From: Stenotrophomonas sp. 610A2
Lineage (GTDB): Bacteria; Pseudomonadota; Gammaproteobacteria; Xanthomonadales; Xanthomonadaceae
NCBI RefSeq assembly: GCF_030549615.1
Contig: NZ_CP130832.1
Span: 806,001-870,000 of the forward strand
Length of the DNA: 64,000 nt
Reading direction: 5' to 3'
Shown: in pieces, positions 27,125 through 35,642 of the stretch
How the letters are laid out: each line of letters starts with the position of its first letter
Numbering within the stretch: the stretch's first letter is position 1
Position numbers and translations under genes: made by a program
Notes under the pieces: generated by a model
Databases searched by the model: none
Seen by the model: only the letters and a program-made list of their open reading frames with translations
What the model was told of the DNA's origin: nothing

Positions 27125-27478
27125 TCAGCGCGTCTTGCGCTGGGGCTTGGCGGCGAAAGGCTGGCGGACCAATGCGCCCAAGGCCTCACCGGTCTTCAGG
27201 CTGAGCCCGAGCACTTCCTGGTTGGCGCTGGCCAGCCGTTCCATGTTGTCGCGCGCCAACTGCATGCCCTTGGGCAGCAGGGCCTGCAGATCCGCCTGCG
27301 CACCGGCCTGGGCCAGTTCGCCGAAGAAACCGGCGGCGGCAGTGGTATTGCGTTCGAAGGTACGCAGCTGCACGCCAAACACGCTTTCAGCGTTCTCCAG
27401 CGCCAGCCGGTTGGCACGATTGGCCACGGCAGCGAACTGCTGGGTATAGCTGCTGAAATCGTTGGGCTGAGCGGACAT
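27125..27478 (-). CDS. phasin family protein
   Basis: 117 residues, mostly amphipathic helix (YTQQFAAVANRANRLALENA, QLRTFERNTTAAAGFFGEL, DNMERLASANQEVLGLSL), ending in a basic tail AAKPQRKTR. This fits the Phasin_2 family, proteins that coat polyhydroxyalkanoate granules or act as general helical surface proteins. No PHA genes are nearby, so the role is open. ATG 27478 gives the compact family form; upstream in-frame sequence is repeat DNA. Monocistronic with its own terminator. Confidence 0.82.
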   Translation of the reverse strand: MSAQPNDFSSYTQQFAAVANRANRLALENAESVFGVQLRTFERNTTAAAGFFGELAQAGAQADLQALLPKGMQLARDNMERLASANQEVLGLSLKTGEALGALVRQPFAAKPQRKTR

Positions 27479-27883
27479 CGGTGCAATCCGGCGGGTCTTG
27501 TTGCGATGCAGCATAACGCGGTTTTGGCGCGGTGCAACATTAAATTCTGAACGATTAAGCATTCGTGCCGTCTGTAGAGCCGAGCCATGCTCGGCTGGAG
27601 CATTCCCGGGAAGGCGTCTGCCGAGCATGGCTCGGCACTACCGCTCCCTCCCTTTGCCGCGGGCAAGGGGAGGGCTGGGGAGGGGTTGGCTTTGAGGCTT
27701 CATGCACGGCCAGCTTCGCGGCTTACGCCGCTCCTACAAATGCCGCTGCATGGTCGGGAAGTCCATGTAGAGCCGAGCCATGCTCGGCTGGGACGTTCCT
27801 GGTAAAGCCCCTGCCGAGCATGGCTCGGCACTACAGGGGACTCCGGTAAAGCCTCTGCCGAGCATGGCTCGGCACTACCGCAG
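27479..27883. repeat. cluster of SMAG and GTAG-REP repeats
   Basis: 405 bases without a gene, between the phasin start and the queD stop. It holds a complete SMAG dimer (GTAGAGCCGAGCCATGCTCG at 27574 onward, inverted partner at 27619-27641), a GTAG-REP unit at 27711-27740, a second SMAG dimer (27767-27789 with 27811-27834) and an extra half at 27853-27878. Each SMAG half is itself palindromic around GAGCATGGCTC. The phasin promoter must lie near the right of 27478. Confidence 0.88.
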
Positions 27884-28249
27884 TCAGGCGGCCTTGTCGC
27901 CCTTGTAGCTGCAGCCGGAGGTGCAGGTTTCGTGCACGACTACTTCGCTGAGCAGCGGCAGTGCCGGCTTCAGCTTTTCCCAGATCCACATCGCCAGGCG
28001 CTCGCTGGTGGGGTTTTCCAGGCCGGGGATGTCGTTGAGGTAGTTGTGGTCGAGCTGGTCGTACAGCGGCTGGAAGGCGGCCTTCAGCTCGCTGAAGTCC
28101 ATGATCCAGCCGGTCTCAGGGCCGGGTTCGCCGCTGACCCGCAATTCCACGCGGAACGAATGACCGTGCAGGCGCGAGCATTTGTGGCCGACCGGAACGT
28201 TGGGCAGCCGGTGGGCGGCCTCCAGGGTGAAAACCTTGAAAATATCCAT
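27884..28249 (-). CDS. queD: 6-carboxy-5,6,7,8-tetrahydropterin synthase
   Basis: 121 residues, PTPS-fold enzyme making CPH4 from dihydroneopterin triphosphate, the second step of queuosine precursor synthesis. Zinc ligands are the histidine in LEAAHRLPN and the two in RLHGHSF; the catalytic cysteine is in [19 protein letters not shown] and [18 protein letters not shown] are strong family signatures. Single gene; other que genes are not adjacent. Confidence 0.94.
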   Translation of the reverse strand: MDIFKVFTLEAAHRLPNVPVGHKCSRLHGHSFRVELRVSGEPGPETGWIMDFSELKAAFQPLYDQLDHNYLNDIPGLENPTSERLAMWIWEKLKPALPLLSEVVVHETCTSGCSYKGDKAA

Positions 28250-28335
28250 GGGTGCAATTGTAGGGTGCTGCCGACGCCACGCGTACCAATGCGCGATGCC
28301 AGTCCATCTTTCATATCCATCCTGATGAAGCGATG

Positions 28336-28348
28336 TAACGAATCGTTA
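28336..28348. promoter_or_regulatory. palindromic operator-like site
   Basis: TAACGAATCGTTA is a 13-base perfect inverted repeat (6-bp arms, one central base) in the 183-base gap between queD and the divergent TonB receptor, about 85 bases before the receptor start. Its symmetry suggests a repressor site; no family could be assigned. Confidence 0.35.
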
Positions 28349-28432
28349 TGTGCGAATGCAGCAAAGTGATTGGCCGGACATTTGCCGTTCATGAGGTACT
28401 GGCGCGGTTGTCATTCACCTCTCCCGGATTCC

Positions 28433-31063
28433 ATGCCTACTCGTTCCTTGCTCGCCTTCGCGGTGGCCGCTGCCATCGCTGCACCCTCCCTCGCCCTGGC
28501 TGAAACCGCTGCCGACGGCAGCAAGACCCTCGATGCGGTCCGTGTCACCGGTTCCAACATCAAGCGCACCGATACTGAAAGCGCCAATCCGGTGCAGGTG
28601 ATCGAACGCCAGCAACTGGAACAGACCGGCAAGGCCAGCGTCGCTGACCTGCTGCGCTCGATCTCCGCCAATACCGGCAACGCCAGCAATGAAACCAGCA
28701 ATAGCGGCTGGGCCTCCGGCTCGGCCGGCATCGGCCTGCGCGGCCTGTCGCAGAAAAACACACTGGTGCTGCTCAATGGCCGCCGCCTGGCCAACTACGG
28801 CTTCCCGGCCGGCGGCCTGTCGGACACCTTCGTCGATTTGAACGCGCTGCCGCTGGTCGCTGTTGAGCGTATCGAAGTACTGAAGGACGGCGCCTCGGCG
28901 GTATACGGTTCCGATGCGGTGGCCGGCGTGGTCAACATCATCACCCGGCAGAATTTTGAAGGTGCGGAGGTCGGCGTCAGCGGCGGTACCTCCGACGCGG
29001 GCGGGCTGGATCAGCAGAACCTCAAGTTCATCGGTGGGCTCGGTGACCTGGACAGTGATGGCTACAACATCCTGTTCTCGCTGGAAGGTTATAACCGCGA
29101 TCGCCTCGACCAGGACCAGCGCGACCTGACCCGCTCGGGCATCTATACCGACAAAGCCGGCGGACGCTGGAATGGCTGGTCGGCCAAGGGCGCGCGCTAT
29201 CTGATCGGCGGCAAGTCGGTGCCGATGCTTGATGCCGCCGGCAACTGCCCGGAAGGCACGGTGCTCACCGCCAGTGCACCGATCGATGGCCTGGCCGGTG
29301 ATACCTGCGCCTTCAACCAGGCGCCGTACACCACGCTGATCCCCTCAACCAAGCGCTGGCAGGCCTACATCAACGGCACGCTGCGCATCAATGATTCGGT
29401 GGAAGCCTTCGCTGATGTGATCTACAGCGACATCAAGGGTGTGTCGTGGTTTGGCTCCAGCCCGTTCTTCACTCTGGAAAGCGGCCGCTTCGCGCTCAAC
29501 GCCGACACCGGTCTGGCCGAGCCGGTACGTTCGACGCTGCCGGCAGCCAATCCGTACAACCCGTACGGGGTGGATGTGCCGATCGAATACACCTTCTTCG
29601 ACCTGGGTGGCACCATCAAGACCAACCGCTCGCGTTCCTATCGCGGCGTGCTCGGCCTGCGTGGTCAGACCGAGAAGTGGGATTGGGAACTGGGTGCGTT
29701 CCAGGCTGCCAGCAAGCAGCGCGAGACCGTCTCCGGTGGTTTTGCCAATCGTTGGACGCTGTACGACGCATTGGCCAGTGGCAGCTACAACCTGCTCAAT
29801 CCTTCGGCAACCGATCCGGCGGTGCTTGCCGCGATCGGCCTGAGCACGCTGCGCCCGGCCGAGTCGGTGCTCAAGGGTGTCGATGCCAAGGTGTCCGGCA
29901 CCCTGGGTGAAACCTGGGCCGGCCAGATCGGTTTTGCCGCCGGTGCCGAATGGCGGCAGGAAAAGCTCGACTCCGACAACCCCTGGCAGATCGATGCCGG
30001 CCTGCAGGTGCGCCCGGCAATCGCCGAAGTGCACGGCCAGCGCCAAGTCAGCGCCGCCTACGCGGAAGTCAGCGTACCGCTGCACAGCACACTGGAACTG
30101 CAGGCGGCCGCGCGTGCCGATCATTACAGTGACTTCGGCAATGCGTTCTCGCCCAAGCTCGGCCTGCGCTGGCAGCCGCTGGACTGGTTGCTGGTGCGTG
30201 CCGCTGCCTCGCGTGGTTTCCGTGCGCCGTCGCTGTCGGAGAACTCGGCATCGACCAGCATCGCGTATGGCTCGGTGGTGGATCCACATGATCCGGATGT
30301 CGCCGGTTCGCGCCAGAACCCGACCTTCTTCACCGTCGGCAACACCAACCTCGATCCGGAGCGCACGCGCAGCTTCAACGCCGGCTTCGTGCTGTCGCCG
30401 TGGCAGAACACCAACCTCAGCGTCGATTACTACCGCATCAAGCTGGACAACCTGATCGGCACCGGCAACACCACCACGCTGGTGGCGGACAACGATCCGG
30501 CCAATGTGCTGCGCGATTCGCGTGGCAAGCTGCTGGCGGTCTATAACCGTTACCAGAACCTGAGCCAGCTGGAGACCTCCGGCATCGACATCGAGCTGCG
30601 CCAGCGTTGGCAGACAGCAAGCGCAGGTGACTTCGGCCTGTCCTCGGCGTTGACCTATGTCATCGACTACAAGCGACCGCAGGTCGTTGGCGGTCCGCTG
30701 GTGGATTACGCCGGCTCCAACCTCGGCCCATCGCTGCCGGATACCAAGGCCACCACGACGCTGGACTGGGCGCTGGGTGATTGGCGTACCGCGCTGACCT
30801 GGTATTACACCAGCAGTTATGACCAGGAAGGCAGTGCCGCGGCGAAGGCCGTGCAGAAGGAGGTCGCCAGCTATAGCCAGTTCGATCTGTACCTGGGCTA
30901 CACCGGCATCGACAAGCTGACCGTGTACGCAAAGGTGCAGAACATCGGTGACCGCCAGCCGCCGTACGACGCAACCTTCCCGGGTGTGCGCGCACCGTAT
31001 GACTTCAGCCAGTACGACCTGCGTGGGCGCTATTACACGCTGGGTTTTGATTACCGTTTCTGA
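28433..31063 (+). CDS. TonB-dependent receptor
   Basis: 876 residues. Signal peptide LLAFAVAAAIAAPSLALA, TonB-box region KTLDAVRVTGSNIKR, plug with KNTLVLLNGRRLANYG and VLKDGASAVYGSDAVAGVVNI, and a long barrel ending YTLGFDYRF with the terminal Phe signature. It belongs to the large xanthomonad/caulobacter receptor group whose substrates are mostly unknown. ATG 28433 gives the signal peptide directly; another ATG at 28391 is less likely. No transporter or enzyme gene next to it hints at a ligand; the M14 peptidase downstream could be functionally linked (peptide uptake), which is only a guess. Confidence 0.87.
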   Translation: MPTRSLLAFAVAAAIAAPSLALAETAADGSKTLDAVRVTGSNIKRTDTESANPVQVIERQQLEQTGKASVADLLRSISANTGNASNETSNSGWASGSAGIGLRGLSQKNTLVLLNGRRLANYGFPAGGLSDTFVDLNALPLVAVERIEVLKDGASAVYGSDAVAGVVNIITRQNFEGAEVGVSGGTSDAGGLDQQNLKFIGGLGDLDSDGYNILFSLEGYNRDRLDQDQRDLTRSGIYTDKAGGRWNGWSAKGARYLIGGKSVPMLDAAGNCPEGTVLTASAPIDGLAGDTCAFNQAPYTTLIPSTKRWQAYINGTLRINDSVEAFADVIYSDIKGVSWFGSSPFFTLESGRFALNADTGLAEPVRSTLPAANPYNPYGVDVPIEYTFFDLGGTIKTNRSRSYRGVLGLRGQTEKWDWELGAFQAASKQRETVSGGFANRWTLYDALASGSYNLLNPSATDPAVLAAIGLSTLRPAESVLKGVDAKVSGTLGETWAGQIGFAAGAEWRQEKLDSDNPWQIDAGLQVRPAIAEVHGQRQVSAAYAEVSVPLHSTLELQAAARADHYSDFGNAFSPKLGLRWQPLDWLLVRAAASRGFRAPSLSENSASTSIAYGSVVDPHDPDVAGSRQNPTFFTVGNTNLDPERTRSFNAGFVLSPWQNTNLSVDYYRIKLDNLIGTGNTTTLVADNDPANVLRDSRGKLLAVYNRYQNLSQLETSGIDIELRQRWQTASAGDFGLSSALTYVIDYKRPQVVGGPLVDYAGSNLGPSLPDTKATTTLDWALGDWRTALTWYYTSSYDQEGSAAAKAVQKEVASYSQFDLYLGYTGIDKLTVYAKVQNIGDRQPPYDATFPGVRAPYDFSQYDLRGRYYTLGFDYRF

Positions 31064-31085
31064 CTGAAAGCCCGCGGTGCTTTAG

Positions 31086-31250
31086 CCCCTCTCCCGCTTG
31101 CGGGGTGAGAGGGGCAGATTGCGAACCACCGGTTCGCTGCCCGTCGAACGCCCTTGCGCCAGCGCAAGGGCCGGGGCGCGGAGCGGGGGGGTGAGGGCAG
31201 TTTTTGGAGCATTACCGGGAAAGCCTCTGCCGAGCATGGCTCGGCACTAC
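31086..31250. repeat. CTCTCCC palindrome and SMAG half element
   Basis: Gap between the TonB receptor and the M14 peptidase. CCCCTCTCCCGCTTGCGGGG at 31086 onward is a degenerate copy of the palindrome seen at 4627, 33911 and 35479. TGCCGAGCATGGCTCGGCAC at about 31228-31250 is a single SMAG half. Confidence 0.7.
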
Positions 31251-31313
31251 GTGTTTCGCTTTTCAATTCGAAGTCCCGCAACAACGTTCATGCAATCGGG
31301 GAGTGCTACATCC

Positions 31314-33890
31314 ATGTCGTTCCGCTTTTCACGTCTGCTGCCAGTGCTGTTGCTGGCAACACTTGTCAGCCTGTCACCGGCCCATGCCCAGAACAGCTAC
31401 TACTTCCCTACCGCGCAGCAGTTCGATGCAAAGGTGCCATCGCCGCAACAGTTCCTCGGTTACGAGATCGGCAGCCACTACACCCGGCATGACCAGCTGG
31501 TGGCCTACTTCAACGAACTCGCGCGGGTCTCGGACAAGGTCAAGGTCGAGGTCATCGGTCAGAGTTACGAGCAGCGCCCGCTGCTGCTGGTCACCATCAC
31601 CTCGGCACGCAATCACGCGCGCAGCGCCGAGATTGCCGCGCAACGGCAGGCGTTGATCGATCCTGCACAGCCGCTACCCGGTGCGGATGCTCCGGCGGTT
31701 GCGTGGCTGGGTTACAGCGTGCACGGCAACGAAACCTCCAGCGGCGAAGCCGCGATGCTCACTGCCTACTATCTGGCTGCCAACCAGGACGCGGAAACCG
31801 CGCGCTGGCTCGACCATGCGGTAGTTGTGATTGATCCGGCACAGAACCCGGATGGACGCGACCGTGCCGCCAACTGGCATAACGCATGGGGTTCGCGTCC
31901 GCCATCTGCGGATCCGGCCGACAAGGAACATGTCGAGCCGTTCCCCAGCGGCCGCGTCAATCACTACTTCACCGATCTCAACCGCGATTGGCTTGCCTTG
32001 GCACAGACCGACAGCTGGCCGAAGGTCGCACAGTTCCATCGCTGGTATCCGAACATCCAGATCGACTTCCACGAGATGGGCAAGGACAGCACCTATTACT
32101 TCGAGCCGTCGCCGAAGAGCATGGAAAGCCCGCTGTTGCCCAAGTCTTCATATGAGGCGAACAAGTGGCTGGCACGCTTCCATGCCAAGGCTTTGGATGA
32201 TCTGGGTTCGCTGTACTACACCGGCGAGAACTTCGACAACTTCTCGCCGATCTATGGTTCCACCTATCCGGATTTCCACGGTGCGGTCGGTGTGACCGTG
32301 GAACAGGCCAGTTCGCGTGGTCTGGTACAGGAATCGGTGAATGGCCCGCTGCATTTCAACTTCACCGTCCGCAACCAGGTGGCGACGGGCCTGGCCAGCG
32401 TGCGTGGTGTGGTGGAAGACCGTGATCGTCTGTTTGCACTGCAGAAGGACTTCTTCCGCAGCGCGTTGAAGCAGGCTTCGGCCTATCCGGTGCATGACTG
32501 GGTGTTTGGTGATGCGGCCGATGCCACCTTGACCCGCAAGCTTCTTGCGGTGCTGTTGCAGCATCGCATCGAGGTGCATGCATTGGCGCGTGATGTGGAA
32601 GTGGATGGCAAACGCTTCCAGGCCGGGTCGGCTTACGTAGTGCCGGCGCGGCAGCCGCAGTTCCGCCTCGCGCATTCGATCTTCGAGTTCACCCCGGCGG
32701 TGAAGGGAGACGTGTTCTATAGCGGCACCTCGTATGCGGTGGCACCCGCCTATGGCCTGCGTTATGCCGGCAGCCGTGGTGCTGTGCCGAGCGGTGCGGT
32801 GGTGGACGCGGTGCCGGTGGCCCAGGGTGGCATCAGCGGCGGTCGTGCTGGCTTCGCCTACGTGGCCGATGCACGTGACTTCAGCAGCTTCCGTCTGCTG
32901 GGCGGACTGTTGCGCGACAACGTGCGTGTGCGCACCGCGCACCAGCCGTTCACTGCGGTTACCGCGAACGGTGATGTGGCGTTCGGTCATGGTGCAGTGG
33001 TGATTCCGGTCGCGGGCCAGACCGTGGACGCCGAATCGTTGCAGGCCAAGGTGCTGGCGCGTGCGCAGGAAGCCGGCGTCACGGTTTACGCCTTGGCCAG
33101 TGGCCGTGCTGCCAGTGGCATCGATCTGGGTAGCGACAATGTGCGTGTACTGCGCACGCCGAGCATCGCCTTGGTGATGGGCGAGGGTGTGTCCGCCACT
33201 GAGATTGGTTCGACCTGGTTCTCGCTGGATACCTCGCTGGGCTTGCCGTCCAGCAAGCTTGATCCTGCGCAGCTGGCGAGTGTTGATCTGGCGCGCTATA
33301 CCTCGATCGTGCTGTCCGGCGGCACCTATGCCAACGTCAGTGATGCCGGTGTGGCTGCCTTGAAGCGTTGGATTGCAGCCGGTGGTTCGCTGGTGGTTTA
33401 TGGCAGCGGCGCGCGCTGGGCGATCGACGAGGGTCTTGCCGAAGCCAAGCTGCGCGAAGGCGACAAGAAGGATGAGGCTGAGCGGTTGGATTTCGGTACG
33501 GTGCGTGATGTGTTCGCGCTGGGACGGGTCAGCGGCAATATCCTGAGCGCTGATATCGATCCGACCCATCCGCTGGGCTTTGGTGTGCAACAGCGTCGCA
33601 TCTGGGTCAACAAGGAAGGCGGGCTGGTGTTCGAGCCGGTGAAGAATGCCTTTCTCAATGTGGTGAACATCGACCGCGAGCCGGTGGTGAATGGCTACCT
33701 GTCCGATGCCAATCGTGCGCGCGTAGCTGGTTCCAGTTACCTGCAGGTGGTGCCTACGGGCAGTGGCAATGTGGTGTTGTTTGCAGATGATCCGGCGCAC
33801 CGCAAGTATTGGCATGGCACCGAGCGCTTGTTGCTCAATGCCTTGCTGCAGGCAAACCACCTGAGCACCCCGCGCCAGCGCGGGGAGTAA
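31314..33890 (+). CDS. exported M14-family zinc carboxypeptidase
   Basis: 858 residues. Signal peptide LLPVLLLATLVSLSPAHAQ. The N-terminal half is an M14 carboxypeptidase domain: zinc ligands His and Glu in GYSVHGNETSSGEA, substrate-binding IDPAQNPDGRDRAANW, and the third His in QIDFHEMGKDSTYYF. The C-terminal half contains a glutamine-amidotransferase-like Rossmann region (YTSIVLSGGTYANVSDAGVAALKRWIAAGGSLVVYG) without an obvious catalytic cysteine. It probably trims peptides or peptidoglycan fragments in the periplasm. ATG 31314 follows GGGGAG by ten bases. Related large M14 proteins are frequent in xanthomonads. Confidence 0.87.
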   Translation: MSFRFSRLLPVLLLATLVSLSPAHAQNSYYFPTAQQFDAKVPSPQQFLGYEIGSHYTRHDQLVAYFNELARVSDKVKVEVIGQSYEQRPLLLVTITSARNHARSAEIAAQRQALIDPAQPLPGADAPAVAWLGYSVHGNETSSGEAAMLTAYYLAANQDAETARWLDHAVVVIDPAQNPDGRDRAANWHNAWGSRPPSADPADKEHVEPFPSGRVNHYFTDLNRDWLALAQTDSWPKVAQFHRWYPNIQIDFHEMGKDSTYYFEPSPKSMESPLLPKSSYEANKWLARFHAKALDDLGSLYYTGENFDNFSPIYGSTYPDFHGAVGVTVEQASSRGLVQESVNGPLHFNFTVRNQVATGLASVRGVVEDRDRLFALQKDFFRSALKQASAYPVHDWVFGDAADATLTRKLLAVLLQHRIEVHALARDVEVDGKRFQAGSAYVVPARQPQFRLAHSIFEFTPAVKGDVFYSGTSYAVAPAYGLRYAGSRGAVPSGAVVDAVPVAQGGISGGRAGFAYVADARDFSSFRLLGGLLRDNVRVRTAHQPFTAVTANGDVAFGHGAVVIPVAGQTVDAESLQAKVLARAQEAGVTVYALASGRAASGIDLGSDNVRVLRTPSIALVMGEGVSATEIGSTWFSLDTSLGLPSSKLDPAQLASVDLARYTSIVLSGGTYANVSDAGVAALKRWIAAGGSLVVYGSGARWAIDEGLAEAKLREGDKKDEAERLDFGTVRDVFALGRVSGNILSADIDPTHPLGFGVQQRRIWVNKEGGLVFEPVKNAFLNVVNIDREPVVNGYLSDANRARVAGSSYLQVVPTGSGNVVLFADDPAHRKYWHGTERLLLNALLQANHLSTPRQRGE

Positions 33891-33910
33891 CAAAGCCCCT
33901 GAGGCCTGAG

Positions 33911-34065
33911 CCCCTCTCCCGCATGCGGGAGAGGGGTTGGGGTGAGGGTGCGGTGCGCAGCACCGTGCAGTTCTGCTTTGTTTATGCATGCAGCGGGTAT
34001 CGCAAAGGCAAAAGCCGCCCTCATCCGCCCCTGCGGGGCACCTTCTCCCGTAAACGGGAGAAGGG
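33911..34065. repeat. two CTCTCCC/CTTCTCC palindromic repeats
   Basis: CCCCTCTCCCGCATGCGGGA and onward (33911-33948, with trailing TTGGGGTGAGGG) and a related form at 34018-34065 (CCCTCATCCGCCCCTGCGGG and onward, hairpin CTTCTCCCGTAAACGGGAGAAG). They lie between the M14 gene and the IS element; the A-rich CAAAGC tract continues to the IS boundary at 34095. Confidence 0.8.
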
Positions 34066-34149
34066 ATTTGCCAAAGCCAAAGCCAAAGCTCAAATGTAAT
34101 GACCCACTGATTTCCTGCTCAGGTGTTACTTTCCCCGAAGGAGACACCG

Positions 34150-34464
34150 ATGAGCGAAGTGATGGGAGAAGAGATCAAGCGTTGGACGGCCCGTCGCAAG
34201 TCGGCACTGGTCCTTGAGATCATCCAGGGCAAGACCACCGTGGCTGCGGCCAGTCGCCAGTTCGACCTGACGCCGGCGGAGATCGAGAGCTGGGTGGACG
34301 ATGGCAAGCGCGGCATGGAGAACGCGCTGCGGGCCAAGCCGGAGGACGTGCGCGAGCAGTATGAGCGCCAGCTCAAAGACCTGCAGGAAGCCTACGGCGA
34401 GGCCATGCTGGAGATCCGCGCCCGAAAAAAGCTGGCGTCCCTGTTGGGAAAGGACGAGAGCTGA
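34150..34464 (+). CDS. IS3-family transposase OrfA
   Basis: 104 residues. Helix-turn-helix protein that recognises the IS ends: KSALVLEIIQGKTTVAAASRQFDLTPAEIESWVDD, then a leucine-rich coiled region (YERQLKDLQEAYGEAMLEIR). ATG 34150 is preceded by AAGGAG (the A at 34137 onward). It ends in TGA that overlaps the orfB ATG. The slippery run A_AAA_AAG lies at codons 92-94. It normally makes OrfA alone as a regulator and, by frameshifting, the N-terminus of the OrfAB transposase. Confidence 0.92.
   Translation: MSEVMGEEIKRWTARRKSALVLEIIQGKTTVAAASRQFDLTPAEIESWVDDGKRGMENALRAKPEDVREQYERQLKDLQEAYGEAMLEIRARKKLASLLGKDES
34425..34431 (+). other. programmed -1 frameshift slippery heptamer A_AAA_AAG
   Basis: In the orfA frame the bases read A AAA AAG, the canonical IS3 slippery heptamer. 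The -1 frame is open from here without a stop (Lys-Lys-Ala-Gly-Val-Pro...) straight into orfB. A shift here gives a fusion of 94 OrfA residues plus 285 residues, 379 in all. Confidence 0.82.
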
Positions 34465-35288
34465 TGCTCTCGGTCCAGCAGGGGCTGAAGGACGAAGGTG
34501 TAGCGATACCGATGACCAAGCTGTGCCAGTGGTTCGGCGTGGCGCGGCGGACGACGTACTACAAGCCGACCCGTTCGCCTGCAAAGGTCAAAGCGGAGCT
34601 TGCCGAGCCGATCAGGGAGATGATCGAGGCGGAGCCGTCGTTCGGCTACCGCACGGTGGCTGCATTGCTGGGCATGAACAAGAACACCGTCCAGCGGATC
34701 TTCCAGCTCAAGGGCTGGCAGGTGCGCAAGCGCGCACTTGGGCAACGGCCCAGGATCCAGGCAAAGGTCTCTCGTGCCGAACGACCCGACCAGCGATGGG
34801 CCACGGACCTGTGCCGTGTATGGGGCGGCAAGGACGGCTGGCTGAGTCTGGCGCTGGTGATCGACTGCAGCACGCGGCAGCTGCTGGGCTGGCACCTGTC
34901 ACGCACCGGCAAGGCGAGCACTGCCTCAGCCGCTCTGGAGCAGGCCTTGATCACCCGCTTTGGCACGCTGGGACGTGTGCCGGAGCCTTTCCTGCTGCGC
35001 TCGGATAACGGTCTGGTCTTCACCAGCCGTGACTACACGCGCCTGGTGCGCAGCTACGGCCTGAAACAGGAATTCATCACACCGCACTGCCCGCAGCAGA
35101 ACGGGATGGTGGAGCGCGTAATCCGGACACTCAAGGAGCAGTGCGTGCATCGCCACCGCTTTGAGAGCCAAGTCCATGCCCTGCGGATCATTGGCGACTG
35201 GATTGGCTTCTACAACCAACAGCGCCCACATCAGGCGCTGAAGATGATGACCCCGGACGCGGCTTATGCCGCTACATTAACCGCATGA
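34464..35288 (+). CDS. IS3-family transposase OrfB (DDE integrase domain)
   Basis: 274 residues if started at ATG 34464. An HTH_21-type region (PIREMIEAEPSFGYRTVAAL) precedes the rve catalytic core. The DDE triad is Asp115 (WATDLC), Asp181 (LRSDNGL) and Glu217 (NGMVERVI), the last two separated by 35 residues, as in intact DDE(35)E enzymes. It can be made as a fusion by -1 frameshift or separately through the TGATG stop-start overlap with orfA. No internal stop or frameshift is seen. Confidence 0.94.
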   Translation: MLSVQQGLKDEGVAIPMTKLCQWFGVARRTTYYKPTRSPAKVKAELAEPIREMIEAEPSFGYRTVAALLGMNKNTVQRIFQLKGWQVRKRALGQRPRIQAKVSRAERPDQRWATDLCRVWGGKDGWLSLALVIDCSTRQLLGWHLSRTGKASTASAALEQALITRFGTLGRVPEPFLLRSDNGLVFTSRDYTRLVRSYGLKQEFITPHCPQQNGMVERVIRTLKEQCVHRHRFESQVHALRIIGDWIGFYNQQRPHQALKMMTPDAAYAATLTA

Positions 35289-35316
35289 CCTGAGCAGAAA
35301 CCGGTGGGTCATTACA

Positions 35317-35642
35317 CAAAGCTCAAAGCTCAAAGCCAAAAGCCAAAAGCCAAAAGCTAAAAGCTAAAAGCTAAAAGCTAAAAGCTAAAAGCTAAAAGCT
35401 AAAAGCTAAAGCAGCTTGGTTGCGGCCAGTTCGGGGCAAGCGCGATGCCAGGTTCTCGACGTGGCAATGACGGGCCTTCCCTTCTCCCGCATGCGGGAGA
35501 AGGTGCCCCGCAGGGGCGGATGAGGGGCGCTGTTGCTACTGGTTTTGCTGTTTTACAAAACAGAAAACAACACACAGAAACCAGAAAGGCCGACGCAATG
35601 CGTCGGCCTTTCTTTGCTTCTCATCCCAACAAAAAGTTGGAA
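35317..35642. repeat. AGCTAAA heptamer tandem tract and palindromic repeat
   Basis: No gene is present. Right of the IS come CAAAGCT units, then AAAGCCA units and about nine perfect AGCTAAA heptamers up to about 35410. A palindromic repeat at 35479-35526 (CCCTTCTCCCGCATGCGGGA and onward, ending GGATGAGGG) is the inverted relative of that at 34018-34065. The rhlE terminator closes the region. Confidence 0.85.
35585..35611. terminator. intrinsic terminator of rhlE
   Basis: AAAGGCCGACGCA (35585-35597) pairs with TGCGTCGGCCTTT (35599-35611); the inner bases form the loop. It is about 30 bases past the rhlE stop on the minus strand and has A/T-rich flanks on both sides. Confidence 0.85.

Larger units (their letters stand above)
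34095..35316 (+). mobile_element. complete IS3-family insertion sequence (1222 bp)
   Basis: The terminal inverted repeats are about 29-30 bases: left begins TGTAATGACCCACTGATTTC and the right end, read inward, begins TGTAATGACCCACCGGTTTC; both end in GCTCAGGT. Termini are TG...CA as usual for IS3. The bases CAAA occur directly outside both ends (34091-34094 and 35317-35320) and may be a 4-bp target duplication, although the target is itself a CAAAGC repeat, so this is ambiguous. The element holds orfA and orfB and both appear intact, so it may be active. Confidence 0.92.

Noticed and set aside
27574..27878. CRISPR-like spacing of SMAG repeats
   Set aside because: The repeats alternate orientation and are palindromic REP elements, also dispersed elsewhere in the window.
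32148..33989. 613-codon open frame antisense to the M14 peptidase
   Set aside because: Gln/His/Arg-rich translation without motifs; explained by codon bias of the peptidase gene.
35321..35412. CRISPR-like array from AGCTAAA units
   Set aside because: The units are contiguous 7-mers without spacers and there are no cas genes.
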